64,000 nucleotides of DNA from Candidatus Scotarchaeum otlingeri (GCA_002011075.2 MTMA02000006.1:1542599-1606598); one strand, 5' to 3'; counted from the stretch's first letter, positions 45,873 through 55,522 are shown. A program made the numbers and translations. The notes: generated from the sequence alone by a model not told the origin.

Positions 45873-46663
45873 CTCTTTATTTCACCCATTAATTCCCCGA
45901 ACTGAATAGGGGTGAGTGATTGAGGGCCGTCTGAAAGAGCATTCTCGGGATTCGGGTGCACCTCAACCATAATACCGTCCGCACCTACCGCAATAGCCGC
46001 CAATGATAAAGGTTTTACATATTCTCTCTTACCGGATGCATGAGAAGGATCAACAATTATAGGCAGATGACTTAACTCTTTAACAACCGGTATAGCTGAA
46101 AGGTCTAGAGTAAACCTGGTGAAATCGGCAAATGTCCGTATACCTCTTTCACAAAGAATGATATTCTCGTTTCCGCCTACGATAATATATTCAGCGGCAA
46201 GAAGCCATTCTTCGATTGTTGATGCAAGCCCCCTTTTAAGGATTACTGGTTTGCTTATCTTTCCTACCTCTTTAAGTAATGGGTAATTCTGCATATTACG
46301 GGCTCCTATCTGTAATATATCTGCATACTCAGCGACAAGGTCTACATGTCTTGGGTCTAATACTTCCGTAACTATGGGTAATTTATATTTTTCACCGGCT
46401 TCTTTTAGCAGTTCCAGTCCCTTTTTACCTAATCCTTGAAATGAATAGGGTGAGGTTCTAGGCTTGTATGTACCTCCTCGGAGGATATCTGCTCCCTGCT
46501 TTTTAACAATCTCTGCAGTCTCCAATATTTGTCCTCTGTTTTCTACGGAACACGGTCCAGCTATCACTATGAATTTTTCACCTATTTTTACACCGCCTAT
46601 CTCAATAATAGTTTTATCTCTATATTCTCTACTCACTAACTTAAACTTCATTGATAACTTCAC
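45863..46663 (-). CDS. aroF: DAHP synthase (KDOPS-like, type I beta)
   Basis: 266 residues. AGPCSVEN (metal cysteine), [34 protein letters not shown] and [13 protein letters not shown] (metal His) mark the AroFGH/KDO8PS family, short form. There is no N- or C-terminal regulatory domain, so no visible built-in feedback control. Condenses PEP with erythrose-4-phosphate. Starts within the end of the transketolase C-subunit gene, overlapping 23 bases. Confidence 0.95.
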   Translation of the reverse strand: MKLSMKFKLVSREYRDKTIIEIGGVKIGEKFIVIAGPCSVENRGQILETAEIVKKQGADILRGGTYKPRTSPYSFQGLGKKGLELLKEAGEKYKLPIVTEVLDPRHVDLVAEYADILQIGARNMQNYPLLKEVGKISKPVILKRGLASTIEEWLLAAEYIIVGGNENIILCERGIRTFADFTRFTLDLSAIPVVKELSHLPIIVDPSHASGKREYVKPLSLAAIAVGADGIMVEVHPNPENALSDGPQSLTPIQFGELMGEIKRWI

Positions 46664-47579
46664 CTACCGATTTTATAATATTCTGGGTCGTAAGACCGTA
46701 ATACTCTAAAAGCGATATATAATCTCTGGAGGAACGCCCGAAAACATCATTGATACCCACCCTCTTGATTATACATGGATAATATTCTGATAATATTTCG
46801 GCTAATGAAGCTGCTAAGCCTCCTATTACATTATGTTCCTCTACAACAACGAATCTACCTGTGTTCTTTGCAATCTTTATTATAGTAGCTTTATCCAACG
46901 GTTTAATCGTATGCAAGTCAATTAGTGCTACATCAATACCCGATTTCTTTAACTCCTCAACTGCAAGCATAGAGAGATATGTTCCTATTCCGCAAGAAGC
47001 TATACAGATATCACAGCCATCTCTCACTACACTTACCTTTCCAAACTCAAGTCTTTCGTCTCCTGAATAAACTCGTGGAGCATAATCCCTGCCTATGCGC
47101 ATATAGAAGGGTCCGTTATAATTTATACCTTGCTCTAAAAGGGTTTTTAAGCTATAAGAATCCGCAGGTACAGTTACAGCCATATTTGGAATAACCCTCA
47201 TTATGGAAATATCCTCTATACACTGATGAGAAGCCCCATCTAGATAATCCGATAACCCAGCGTGGGTACCCACCAACTTTACATTTAGCCGGTCTCTGGC
47301 TATGGTATTCCTAATCTGTTCCCATGCCCGCATTATGAACATAGCATAAGACGAAGCTATCGGTAGTTTCCCCGCTATAGCTAACCCTGCAGCAGTACAT
47401 ATCAAGTCCTGTTCACTTATACCAACTTGGATAAATCTATCAGGGTATTCGGAAGCAAATAGATAGGTATACGTTGACTTCATAAGGTCTGCATCAAGCA
47501 CAACAACATCTCTATTTCCTTGTGCAATATCTAATAGAGCCTCTCCAAACGTCTTTCTAAAGCTCTCAACTCTGGTCAT
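46641..47579 (-). CDS. transketolase, C-terminal subunit
   Basis: 312 residues: pyrimidine-binding and C-terminal domains of transketolase. [21 protein letters not shown] carries the catalytic Glu, and [20 protein letters not shown] and [17 protein letters not shown] are conserved. It works as a heterodimer with the N-subunit encoded next. Together they supply erythrose-4-phosphate for the operon. Confidence 0.93.
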   Translation of the reverse strand: MTRVESFRKTFGEALLDIAQGNRDVVVLDADLMKSTYTYLFASEYPDRFIQVGISEQDLICTAAGLAIAGKLPIASSYAMFIMRAWEQIRNTIARDRLNVKLVGTHAGLSDYLDGASHQCIEDISIMRVIPNMAVTVPADSYSLKTLLEQGINYNGPFYMRIGRDYAPRVYSGDERLEFGKVSVVRDGCDICIASCGIGTYLSMLAVEELKKSGIDVALIDLHTIKPLDKATIIKIAKNTGRFVVVEEHNVIGGLAASLAEILSEYYPCIIKRVGINDVFGRSSRDYISLLEYYGLTTQNIIKSVGEVINEV

Positions 47580-47586
47580 AGTAAAC

Positions 47587-48522
47587 CTACCTTTTTAACT
47601 CACTCTCAGTCCTGACTATGATCATTTTAGGCTTGTCCTTTATCACTGATACTTCATCTATAGTTTCAAGTAGAAGATAAGGGTCTGGATCAAATAGCTC
47701 GGTTGTATGCCATCCAAAGGCTATCCACTTATTTTTCAAAGGTTCTTTTCTCTTTATATGCTCTGTATAGCCATTTAATTGTATATTATTCCTATCGATT
47801 ATTCCGATAATATTATCAAGTTTGTAAGTCGTTGATGTCAAAGCAGCCTCCCATATCTGTCCCTCATCTAATTCTCCATCACCCAGCACTACATATACAT
47901 CTATATTGAGATTATCCATCTTTGCTGCTAACGCAATGCCATTAGCTATTGACAAACCTTGTCCAAGTGACCCCGTTGATACCTTAATATAGCGGTTTGG
48001 AGCAGTCACATGGGTTTGGAGAGGTGAATCTATTTTACCTATATTAAGCAAGTTGTGGCTCAGTAAACCATATTCCTTCATTACCACATATAGTGCAGGT
48101 GCCGCATGACCCTTACTTAGGATAACTACGTCTTCATCGCCATTATTGCCATCAATATGTCTCTTTGTTATCCTCTCGAAGATAGCAAGTAGAATGTTTA
48201 TACATGTTATAGAAGATGCTAAATGCTTATTACCTATTTCTGATAGAACATTTTCGAGTTTTTCTTTGAGCAACTTAGATTTAAGCTGGAACATAGAACG
48301 GTATATCTTGGATTCATCTAGCAATTCAAAAACTAATTGACCCAGTCTACTTAGCCGTATGTCGGGGGTATTATATTTGTTATCTATTGTAATTAACCCT
48401 AGAGAGCTAAGAATTTCTATATCACCTGTGGCCTCTTTCTCTAGACTTATAAATTTTCTATTATCGTATCCTACAGAACCTTGTTTATGCTTAAAATTGT
48501 TTTGTCCGATTACGTGCAACAA
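47587..48522 (-). CDS. transketolase, N-terminal subunit with extra N-terminal region
   Basis: 311 residues from TTG 48522. From about residue 80 it is the thiamine-diphosphate half of transketolase: ILSKGHAAPALY, STGSLGQGLSIANGIALA, GDGELDEGQIWEA and IDRNNIQLNG. The usual SGHPGG/SGHIGS segment is altered to GNKHLASS. The first 80 residues are not part of transketolase and look like a winged-helix tail (ILSSLGLITIDNK, then RLSRLGQLVFELL). The frame stays open upstream to 48669 without a standard start. First structural gene of the aromatic operon. Confidence 0.85.
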   Translation of the reverse strand: MLHVIGQNNFKHKQGSVGYDNRKFISLEKEATGDIEILSSLGLITIDNKYNTPDIRLSRLGQLVFELLDESKIYRSMFQLKSKLLKEKLENVLSEIGNKHLASSITCINILLAIFERITKRHIDGNNGDEDVVILSKGHAAPALYVVMKEYGLLSHNLLNIGKIDSPLQTHVTAPNRYIKVSTGSLGQGLSIANGIALAAKMDNLNIDVYVVLGDGELDEGQIWEAALTSTTYKLDNIIGIIDRNNIQLNGYTEHIKRKEPLKNKWIAFGWHTTELFDPDPYLLLETIDEVSVIKDKPKMIIVRTESELKR

Positions 48523-48645
48523 GAATAGCTGGGAGGGAGTGAGAGCTCTAGAAAGTAGTCTATCGAAACCAAGGCTCTTTAATTCAGTAATGGATATTGG
48601 CGGGACATCTCCTCCTACCTCATAGAGTATATAATCAATTTTAAT
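48523..48645 (-). other. open frame upstream of the transketolase N-subunit
   Basis: In-frame with the gene at 47587 and free of stops from 48669 down. It encodes DYILYEVGGDVPPISITELK, then SLGFDRLLSRALTPSQLFLH, plausible helical protein continuing into the winged-helix-like region. It holds no ATG, GTG or TTG; an ATT at 48639 lies close to the start expected from the TATA-like run at 48655-48665. Possible non-standard initiation, or a lost start. Confidence 0.45.
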
Positions 48646-48654
48646 ACATTTGAA

Positions 48655-48665
48655 ATATATAAATC
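48655..48665 (-). promoter_or_regulatory. TATA-box candidate of the aromatic operon
   Basis: On the minus strand the run reads TTTATATATTT. Transcription would begin near 48635, close to the open-frame extension described at 48523-48645. It would drive twelve genes down to 38101. Confidence 0.4.
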
Positions 48666-48822
48666 TTATCTATTGCTATTATAATAAACGGTTGATACTT
48701 TCCTTCATTTTAAATATTTTTTGAATATGTTAGAATCTATATTTAATCTCTTATATTTTCCTCCATTCTATTATTATTTAGATAATTTGTTAAGAGAACA
48801 CATCTTTTCGTCTCAGAAAGGC

Positions 48823-48830
48823 TATATAAC
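48823..48830 (+). promoter_or_regulatory. TATA-box candidate for the sugar ABC ATPase
   Basis: CTATATAA centred about 29 bases before ATG 48856. It supports the shorter start for that gene, since it lies within the longer frame. Confidence 0.4.
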
Positions 48831-48855
48831 TAAATTTGTTATCGAGGGGTTGAAT

Positions 48856-49935
48856 ATGGTAAATGTAAGGTTAGTTGATTTATCGAAACATTTCGGTAGA
48901 GTAAAGGCGGTGGATAATCTAAATTTAGACATTAAAGATGGTGAATTTGTGGCCTTCCTAGGGCCCTCCGGATGTGGCAAAACCACGACTCTACTTATGA
49001 TAGCAGGGATATATAGACCGACAAATGGATATATTTATTTTGACGATCAAGTCGTTAATGAGGTTCCTCCCAAGGATAGGAATATAGGAATGGTCTTTCA
49101 GAGTTATGCATTATATCCTCATATGAAGGTGTATGATAATATAGCCTTTCCTCTTAAACTAAAAAAGCGGCCTAAAGCCGAGATTGATAGAAAGGTTAGA
49201 GAAGCCGCTAAACTACTTAATATTCTAGAGTTACTTGATAGAAAGCCCTCACAATTAAGCGGTGGACAGCAACAGAGAGTTGCTCTGGCAAGAGCGCTTG
49301 TAAAGGAACCCCAGCTATTTCTTATGGATGAACCTCTATCAAACTTAGATGCAAAACTAAGGATTCAGATGAGGGCTGAGTTAAAAAGGATGCAGAGAGA
49401 TTTAGGCATTACAACCATATATGTGACGCATGATCAGATAGAGGCTATGACTATGGCCGATCGAATCGCGGTTTTAAATCTAGGTAAACTTCAACAATAT
49501 GCAACTCCTGTTGAGCTTTATAATAGACCGGCCAATACATTTGTAGCAGGTTTTATAGGAAGTTTGCCTATGAACTTGATTGATGGAGACCTGGTATTTG
49601 GAGATGGCGCCGCGTTCCTTAATCTAGGTGAATTAACAATTAAATTCATAGGTACCCAAGGTTCTGTATTAAGAGAAGTTGGCGCCGAGGGAAGGGCTAT
49701 ACTTGGAGTTAGACCCGAAGATATTATTGTGGGTGAAGGGGAATATGAGGGGGATGTCTTTATTATAGAACCCCTTGGAAGGGATAAAATTGTTCATATA
49801 AATGCTGGCGGTATAATCTTGAGGGCATTGGTACCTGTAGGCTTTGATGTCGATGAGGGCGATAAAATAAGGTTTACATTTGTGAAGAAAAGGATACATT
49901 TGTTTGATGGTAAATCGGGTGAAGCGTACTTCTAA
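48856..49935 (+). CDS. sugar ABC transporter ATPase (MalK/UgpC type)
   Basis: 359 residues from ATG 48856, preferred over an upstream ATG 45 codons earlier because GAGGGG and a TATA box precede it and because MalK proteins begin with this VNVRLVDLSKHFG motif. Walker A GPSGCGKTT, signature LSGGQQQR, Walker B LFLMDEPLSNLD, switch TIYVTHD and the C-terminal OB-type domain (LGVRPEDI) are present. It is convergent with the permease genes, so it is not in their transcript. It may power that importer or several. Confidence 0.93.
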   Translation: MVNVRLVDLSKHFGRVKAVDNLNLDIKDGEFVAFLGPSGCGKTTTLLMIAGIYRPTNGYIYFDDQVVNEVPPKDRNIGMVFQSYALYPHMKVYDNIAFPLKLKKRPKAEIDRKVREAAKLLNILELLDRKPSQLSGGQQQRVALARALVKEPQLFLMDEPLSNLDAKLRIQMRAELKRMQRDLGITTIYVTHDQIEAMTMADRIAVLNLGKLQQYATPVELYNRPANTFVAGFIGSLPMNLIDGDLVFGDGAAFLNLGELTIKFIGTQGSVLREVGAEGRAILGVRPEDIIVGEGEYEGDVFIIEPLGRDKIVHINAGGIILRALVPVGFDVDEGDKIRFTFVKKRIHLFDGKSGEAYF

Positions 49936-49942
49936 CCTAGTT

Positions 49943-50809
49943 TTATGCTGTACTTTTTCCTGCTATTTGTATTCTTAATAGGTATTGCTGTGCGAATAGG
50001 AAGAATATCACGACTGGTATCATATATATGATAGCGACTGTAGCTGTTACACCAGGATTTATATAAGAGTATTCTCCCGTTGTAAGGGCATAAACTAGCA
50101 TACTAAATGTCCAGTATTTCTGAGACGCTATAAATGTCAGTACATATATGAATTCTCCCCATCCTGATAGAAAACCGAATATTATAACGGCCATTATTCC
50201 ATTTCTTACATTAGGCATTATAACCTTCCACCAGGCTTGTAGCCTACTACAACCATCTACTAATGCCGACATCTCGATATCCCAGGGTATACCGTCGAAG
50301 AATCCTTTCATGATCCATATACCAAGTGGCATATCCAACGCCACTTTGACTATTATGACTCCAATTAATGTATTGTAGAGGCCTAAGGCATTCAAAACGT
50401 AAAATAGGGCTATCAATAGTGTTATTCCAGGAAATGCGTGTAATATTAATGTTAATGTGAGTATGTTTTCCCTTCCTTTGAATTTATATCGTGATAATGC
50501 GTAACCAGCAAGAGATGAGAAAATTACTTCTAGGAATGCAATGAGTACGGCGAGTAGAAATGTATTGAATCCTACTAGGTAGAGGTTAGGATAAAATTGA
50601 GTTGTGGTTCCTGGGACCCTTATATTTCCATCGCTTAAGAAAAACCAGTGATCAAGTGTGATGCCTTTTGGTATGAGGCCCACTAAACCATTGCTAATAC
50701 TATTAAGGAATAGTAAGGCGTATAATAGAATTATTGGAAGCGTAAATACTGCTAGTATTATGTATGTAACCGAGCTCTTGATTAGTTTTATAGCTTTGGA
50801 GGTAGACAC
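49943..50809 (-). CDS. sugar ABC transporter permease (MalG type)
   Basis: 288 residues, six hydrophobic helices. The EAA loop reads EMSALVDGCSRLQAWWKVIMPN, typical of MalG-like subunits. Follows the MalF-type subunit by five bases and ends eight bases from the convergent ATPase. Imports an oligosaccharide or related solute with the binding protein at 51771-53252. Confidence 0.92.
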   Translation of the reverse strand: MSTSKAIKLIKSSVTYIILAVFTLPIILLYALLFLNSISNGLVGLIPKGITLDHWFFLSDGNIRVPGTTTQFYPNLYLVGFNTFLLAVLIAFLEVIFSSLAGYALSRYKFKGRENILTLTLILHAFPGITLLIALFYVLNALGLYNTLIGVIIVKVALDMPLGIWIMKGFFDGIPWDIEMSALVDGCSRLQAWWKVIMPNVRNGIMAVIIFGFLSGWGEFIYVLTFIASQKYWTFSMLVYALTTGEYSYINPGVTATVAIIYMIPVVIFFLFAQQYLLRIQIAGKSTA

Positions 50810-50814
50810 TTCTT

Positions 50815-51735
50815 TTACACCTCTATCTTAGGCTCTAACATAAGCTCTTTAAATCGGAAAACCTTCCAGTATATTATAGACATAATTAGTCCTATGATTA
50901 CCAATATGGTTGCCAGTGCGGCGCCATACCCAAATTTTACTATTCCACCGTATTGAACAAATGCAAGGTGATATGAATATAATGCCCACACTTCAGTGGT
51001 AAATAGACCCGGTCCACCGTCAGTTACAAGAAGAATATATTCGTAGCTTGTTAATAGCGATAATGTTTGGTATGCTGTTACGAACATAATTGGCCATCTT
51101 ATGAGTGGTAATTCTACATGTCTAATGATCTGTAATGTTGAAGCGCCGTCCACGCTTGCTGCTCTTATATAGTCCTCCGGGATACTTTTCAGCGCGGCTG
51201 TAAATATTATCATTCCAAAGCTGACTCCGATAAAACCGTTAACTAATATTACGAGTAGCCAAGGCTGTGTCAGCCTCCAGTCTACCGATTGAATGCCTAT
51301 ACTCGATAAAACCCAGTTGAAGAGTGCAGTTTCTTCGCCCCGGCTTGCCCATAACCAAAGTAGTGCGTATACTGTTGATGGTGTTATTCGTGGTAGTAAC
51401 CAGAGAGTTCGGAATGCAGATCCTACTCTTTCATTTATATGAACCGTCATTATCGAGACTAATAATGCTAACCCTACATTGAAGAAGATTAGTGTTGTAA
51501 ATACATAAAATAGTGTATTGCTGAGTATTTTAGCGGCCCATCTATCCTTAAGTATATATATGTAATTTCCTAAACCTATCCAATCCCACCTAAATGTATA
51601 ATCCATACTTGTTAAACCAATCAAGAATGTTAATATTACGGGGAATAGGAAAAAAACCGTTATAATTGTTAAACTAGGTATCAAGAATATAAGTAGATAT
51701 CCCTTTCTTAGCTTTTTAAGTATATTTCTGGCCAT
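50815..51735 (-). CDS. sugar ABC transporter permease (MalF type)
   Basis: 306 residues, about six helices. The EAA loop reads YIRAASVDGASTLQIIRHVELP. It forms the heterodimeric channel with the MalG-type protein. Starts about 35 bases after the binding-protein gene ends. Confidence 0.92.
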   Translation of the reverse strand: MARNILKKLRKGYLLIFLIPSLTIITVFFLFPVILTFLIGLTSMDYTFRWDWIGLGNYIYILKDRWAAKILSNTLFYVFTTLIFFNVGLALLVSIMTVHINERVGSAFRTLWLLPRITPSTVYALLWLWASRGEETALFNWVLSSIGIQSVDWRLTQPWLLVILVNGFIGVSFGMIIFTAALKSIPEDYIRAASVDGASTLQIIRHVELPLIRWPIMFVTAYQTLSLLTSYEYILLVTDGGPGLFTTEVWALYSYHLAFVQYGGIVKFGYGAALATILVIIGLIMSIIYWKVFRFKELMLEPKIEV

Positions 51736-51770
51736 TATAACCCCCGTGTTAACTCCTTATAAAAAAAGGG

Positions 51771-53252
51771 TTAGGGTACTACTTCTATATCGTCTCCAAT
51801 TGTAGTCGTTATCTCGTCATATAGTATCTGGTAGGCTTCTGTTGGACCGAGATCCCCACTCTCTACAGCTCGCAGGATATTGAAGACTATTCTACTATAG
51901 TCTCCCCACTTTGGATGATTAGGTATGAAAGTAGTGTACTCTAACATATATGCTACGTCTTTTAGGAACCAGTCCTCAGTATACCTGGCGTCATAGATCT
52001 GGCTATTTAGTATCGCCAGATGCGCACTCTGGACAGCGTGATATGAATTTAGGTGCGGATCTGTAACTAGTGTTATCAATACAAACGCTACATCGGCAAC
52101 TCCACGTTCTACGGCTTGCTTAGTTATTGTATATACTAATGGATGGCTCAGCGTTACAGGCTGTAAACCTGGTTCGCCCGCCGGATGTAGAGCAAAACCT
52201 ATGTTTTCCTTGAAGGAGTCTTCGGTAAGAAGGCCTTTCTGGATCCACTCACCTTTGTGCCATGTACCTCCAGATAGGAAAAGTGCGTCTCCTTGTGTAA
52301 ATGGACCGTGGAAGTCGTTATCCCAATCTCCACTAAATTGATTGGGATGTATTACTCCGTAGGTCCATACAGCGTCATAGAACCATTGTAGAGTTTTCTG
52401 CCAAGCTTCTTGGGAAAAGACCATTTTTCCTGTCTCTGGGTTCCACAGCTTTCCTCCATATGCTAAATAGAACTGGAAGTAATCATATCCCTCTTTGACC
52501 CTATGTAGGATTCCTCTGTCGACAAGCCCTGCATCAACAGCTTCTTTAGCCAACTGTAATAGATCGTCTAGTGTGAACTCGCCACTCTGGATTTTCTGTG
52601 GCAATGCATTTATCTGATCCTCTGTCCAGCCTAATTGTCTTAGCACATCTTTCCTAAAGTACATTGGCCTTGCCTCTGTATCTTGTGGTATTGCCCATAT
52701 CTGCCCTTTATATGTAACTGCGTCCCATAGTGTGGGGATTATATCATAGTATACTTCATCCCAGAACATGTCTATATAGTCGTCCAATGGGATTATATAT
52801 TCATTTGCTGCTAGGAATCCTATATCTTCATGCCCAGTTAGGTAGATATCAGGCGCCTCTCCAGCTTGATAGGCCAGATAGAAGTTGTTTTTATACTCTC
52901 CCCATTCTACTGGTCGTACATAGAACTCTCCGGTAACTTTAATGGTGACATTTGACCCCATCATAGCTAGCCATGAATTAAGCATATCTGCTGCAATCTC
53001 GAAGTTCTTATATCTATATTCAGATGGTGGGTCTGGGCCTATTGTCCATATAGTAACTGTTATTTCTTGCTGACCTATCTTCTCAAGCAACTGAGCCACT
53101 TGTTGTTTAAGTTGCTCATTTTCATCTAATATGTCCTGTATTTCGGGAGGCGCCTTAGGTGGCGCTAGGAAATACCCTATCACGCCGCCTATCAATAGTC
53201 CTATGATCAATAACGCTATATAGGTTACCCTAGCTTGTCCTCCCTTCCTCAT
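51771..53252 (-). CDS. extracellular solute-binding protein, sugar type
   Basis: 493 residues. A basic start and one hydrophobic helix (residues 10-30) anchor it, then a coiled-coil of heptads (LDENEQLKQQVAQLLEKIGQQ) spans 40-60, then a family 1 solute-binding fold: YLTGHEDIGFLA, YIIPLDDYIDMFWDE, FFRKD-like MYFRKDVLRQLGW and GGTWHKGEW. The coiled-coil stalk probably lifts the domain off the membrane. Substrate sugar unknown. A TATA-like TTTATAAAA on the minus strand lies about 80 bases upstream. Confidence 0.9.
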   Translation of the reverse strand: MRKGGQARVTYIALLIIGLLIGGVIGYFLAPPKAPPEIQDILDENEQLKQQVAQLLEKIGQQEITVTIWTIGPDPPSEYRYKNFEIAADMLNSWLAMMGSNVTIKVTGEFYVRPVEWGEYKNNFYLAYQAGEAPDIYLTGHEDIGFLAANEYIIPLDDYIDMFWDEVYYDIIPTLWDAVTYKGQIWAIPQDTEARPMYFRKDVLRQLGWTEDQINALPQKIQSGEFTLDDLLQLAKEAVDAGLVDRGILHRVKEGYDYFQFYLAYGGKLWNPETGKMVFSQEAWQKTLQWFYDAVWTYGVIHPNQFSGDWDNDFHGPFTQGDALFLSGGTWHKGEWIQKGLLTEDSFKENIGFALHPAGEPGLQPVTLSHPLVYTITKQAVERGVADVAFVLITLVTDPHLNSYHAVQSAHLAILNSQIYDARYTEDWFLKDVAYMLEYTTFIPNHPKWGDYSRIVFNILRAVESGDLGPTEAYQILYDEITTTIGDDIEVVP

Positions 53253-53450
53253 AATTCACACCCAAAATACAAGATATCTCAATCGGGAACAGGATTTGTT
53301 ACAATTATTTATTTGTTAATAGCGAATATAAGTTTTATAAATATATTTGGTAGTTAAATCATAATATCGATATTATAATATAAATATAAAAAATATTTCT
53401 GATAATGAATAAAAAATATTATTATTTACATTAAAATTAGATTGTAGACT
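53253..53450. other. AT-rich intergenic region
   Basis: About 200 bases. Holds the promoter of the binding-protein gene (TTTATAAAA-like on the minus strand near 53330-53345) and runs of A/T. No further gene seen. Confidence 0.35.
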
Positions 53451-54440
53451 CTAGTTTTTACTTTTAAAGCGCTCTTCAAGCCAGACATTACCCCTCTCAT
53501 GGTATCCTAGTGCCTCCCAATACCCGTCGCGATATTTATCGAGGAAAGTTATCTTTGATACCCATTTTGCCCCCTTCCATCCATATAGATGAGGAATGAA
53601 TATTCTAGCTGGATAACCTTGTTCTAGAGATAATTCTTTTCCGTTTATCTTTATGACTAGTAATGCCTTTTCATCTATAAAGTCATCATAATATACTGAA
53701 GTTGTATATCCATCAAGTGACTCTATATATACCCAATTAACTCCTTTTTTAACCCCCGCCTTCTCAGCGAGATGCCTTAAAGGTAATCCTTCCCATGTAA
53801 CGTTCCTTACGGTCCATCCAGTTACACAGTGAAAATCACTCTTATATTTTTTAAGAGGGAAATGAAGTATTTCTTTATACGAAAGTTCCAATGGGTTCTC
53901 AACGAACCCGGTGATAGTTAAACGCCAAGAATCAATATCTATCTTTGGTTGCCCTAATATCCGATATATTATAAATCTAGGGATAACTCTCTGGCCTTTT
54001 GGCAATTTAATCTGCTTTTTTATATTTATTTTTTGAATAGATACCTTCTCTTTTGCCTCCTTAACTAAGCTATTCACCACATCTTCAGGTAGTTTCTCTA
54101 GTAGCTTATTGTTAATTGTAGATATAATCATCTTTACAGTATCATTATATGTAACTATTCTTATACTGCAGGCTAAGTCTGATATCAGGTTGCTCCATAC
54201 CCGGAACCTATATAATATATAATTTGACCCTATATCCTCATTATCAATAAAAACTATATCTTTAACAGAGAATCTTAGTTTTTCACTCAATTTATTTACA
54301 ACTTCTTTAGCTAGTTCCTCTAGATCTGATATATCCTCGAATTCGGCGTCTACCTCGGTACATTCATAGATAAGCCCTATACCCTTTTTATATAGCGGCT
54401 TAGGGATCTTAAACCTACACTTCATTCTAATATTTATCAT
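53451..54440 (-). CDS. sulfite oxidase-fold molybdopterin protein with novel N-terminal domain
   Basis: 329 residues. Residues 150-329 carry the sulfite-oxidase/YedY-type Moco domain: GFVENPLELSYKEILHFP, the molybdenum cysteine in DFHCVTGWTVRNVTWEG, VYIESLDGYTTS and PARIFIPHLYGWKGAKWV. The first 145 residues form a separate basic alpha/beta domain I do not recognise. No signal peptide, so it is probably cytoplasmic, unlike exported YedY. It may use the metal imported by TupABC. Substrate unknown. Confidence 0.82.
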   Translation of the reverse strand: MINIRMKCRFKIPKPLYKKGIGLIYECTEVDAEFEDISDLEELAKEVVNKLSEKLRFSVKDIVFIDNEDIGSNYILYRFRVWSNLISDLACSIRIVTYNDTVKMIISTINNKLLEKLPEDVVNSLVKEAKEKVSIQKINIKKQIKLPKGQRVIPRFIIYRILGQPKIDIDSWRLTITGFVENPLELSYKEILHFPLKKYKSDFHCVTGWTVRNVTWEGLPLRHLAEKAGVKKGVNWVYIESLDGYTTSVYYDDFIDEKALLVIKINGKELSLEQGYPARIFIPHLYGWKGAKWVSKITFLDKYRDGYWEALGYHERGNVWLEERFKSKN

Positions 54441-54544
54441 TATAGTAACATAGGTATAAAATTATTCGAATGTCAAGCCGATACATAGATAAGGCGTCAT
54501 ATAATTATAAAAAAATAAAGGAAATAATATGCTAAATATTCTTA

Positions 54545-54973
54545 ATGAGTGATCAGCTTTTCTTCCAAGCAATAAAGTTAGCGATGAAAGCCTCTAAAGA
54601 ATACGTTGGACTTGAGCCTAGCAAAGAAGTAGATGTTATGAGAAAATTAGGTTATGAATTAGGAAAGGCAGCAGCAAAATTAATTGAGTCATCAGAATTA
54701 AATACCTTAGTGAAAGAGCTATCTGATATATGGTCAGAACATGGATATGGAAAGCTAGAATTTACATCGACAGATCCGATGGTGATTGAGGTATGGGACT
54801 GTGTCGACTGTCTCGGTAAAAAATACGGGGTTGATATACCTTTATGCAGTTTTAAAGAAGGATTCCTTGAGGCCATATTAAGTGAGAAACTTAACCTATC
54901 TATGCGGGTAAGAGAAGTTGAGTGTTGTGGTACTTTAAATGACCATTGCATCTTTCATGTCGAATTTATATGA
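54545..54973 (+). CDS. V4R (4-vinyl reductase) domain protein
   Basis: 142 residues. A stand-alone V4R small-molecule-binding domain: FTSTDPMVIEVWDCVDCLGK then SFKEGFLEAILSE and a CCGTLNDHCIFHVEF ending with several cysteines. V4R domains bind ligands such as hydrocarbon groups or metal-tetrapyrrole precursors and often occur in signalling proteins. No effector domain is fused. It is divergent from the sulfite-oxidase-fold gene by about 100 bases. Confidence 0.78.
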   Translation: MSDQLFFQAIKLAMKASKEYVGLEPSKEVDVMRKLGYELGKAAAKLIESSELNTLVKELSDIWSEHGYGKLEFTSTDPMVIEVWDCVDCLGKKYGVDIPLCSFKEGFLEAILSEKLNLSMRVREVECCGTLNDHCIFHVEFI

Positions 54974-55004
54974 ATGGTATAAAAATCTAGTTTTTACTCG
55001 GTAT

Positions 55005-55241
55005 TCAGTGTGACGGACACCGTCCAAAACGCTTTTCCATAGTTATTTTTACTTCTATCAATATATCCTCAAGCTTCCATAAGATGTCTTTCTCTACATC
55101 TTCTTTTATAGCCTCGTCTAATAATATTTCAAGACTATCTTTTAGCGCACTAATCTTCATATAATCTCCTTCTCTCAGAGTCGATTTATAATTTTTTGAA
55201 ATCTCGTCAATTATGCTTCTCCAATCTTTATTATTAGACAT
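55005..55241 (-). CDS. small helical protein, unknown
   Basis: 78 residues, helical and acidic: IIDEISKNYKSTLREGDYMK then KDSLEILLDEAIKEDVEKDI. No metal motif. It lies between the V4R protein and a small wHTH protein on the minus strand. No family recognised. Confidence 0.5.
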   Translation of the reverse strand: MSNNKDWRSIIDEISKNYKSTLREGDYMKISALKDSLEILLDEAIKEDVEKDILWKLEDILIEVKITMEKRFGRCPSH

Positions 55242-55330
55242 ATTATCCCCTATATTCTAATCAACCAAATTAGGAAAAGCAACTCTGAGATATATTTTAT
55301 TGTGATTCTTGATAAAAAGATTAGAGAGGG

Positions 55331-55522
55331 CTAAGCTGGTGCATAGAAACATCGTTTAGGCGAAATTACTTTTCCCTGTTTTTTGAGACTACTGATTATC
55401 TTAGAGACCTCTTTCTTGTCTATTCCAGTTATCTTAGCCACATCGCCTGGTCTAAGAGGTTTACCGGCATTTTTAAGTGCATTCAATACAGCCTCTTCTT
55501 TTTCACTCATAAACGCCACCAA
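55331..55522 (-). CDS. small winged-helix DNA-binding protein
   Basis: 63 residues forming one winged-helix unit: LNALKNAGKPLRPGDVAKIT, recognition helix IDKKEVSKIISSLKKQGKV and wing SPKRCFYAPA. Translation may start at the internal ATG (codon 5). Such minimal regulators are common in archaea; the target is unknown. Confidence 0.7.
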   Translation of the reverse strand: MVAFMSEKEEAVLNALKNAGKPLRPGDVAKITGIDKKEVSKIISSLKKQGKVISPKRCFYAPA

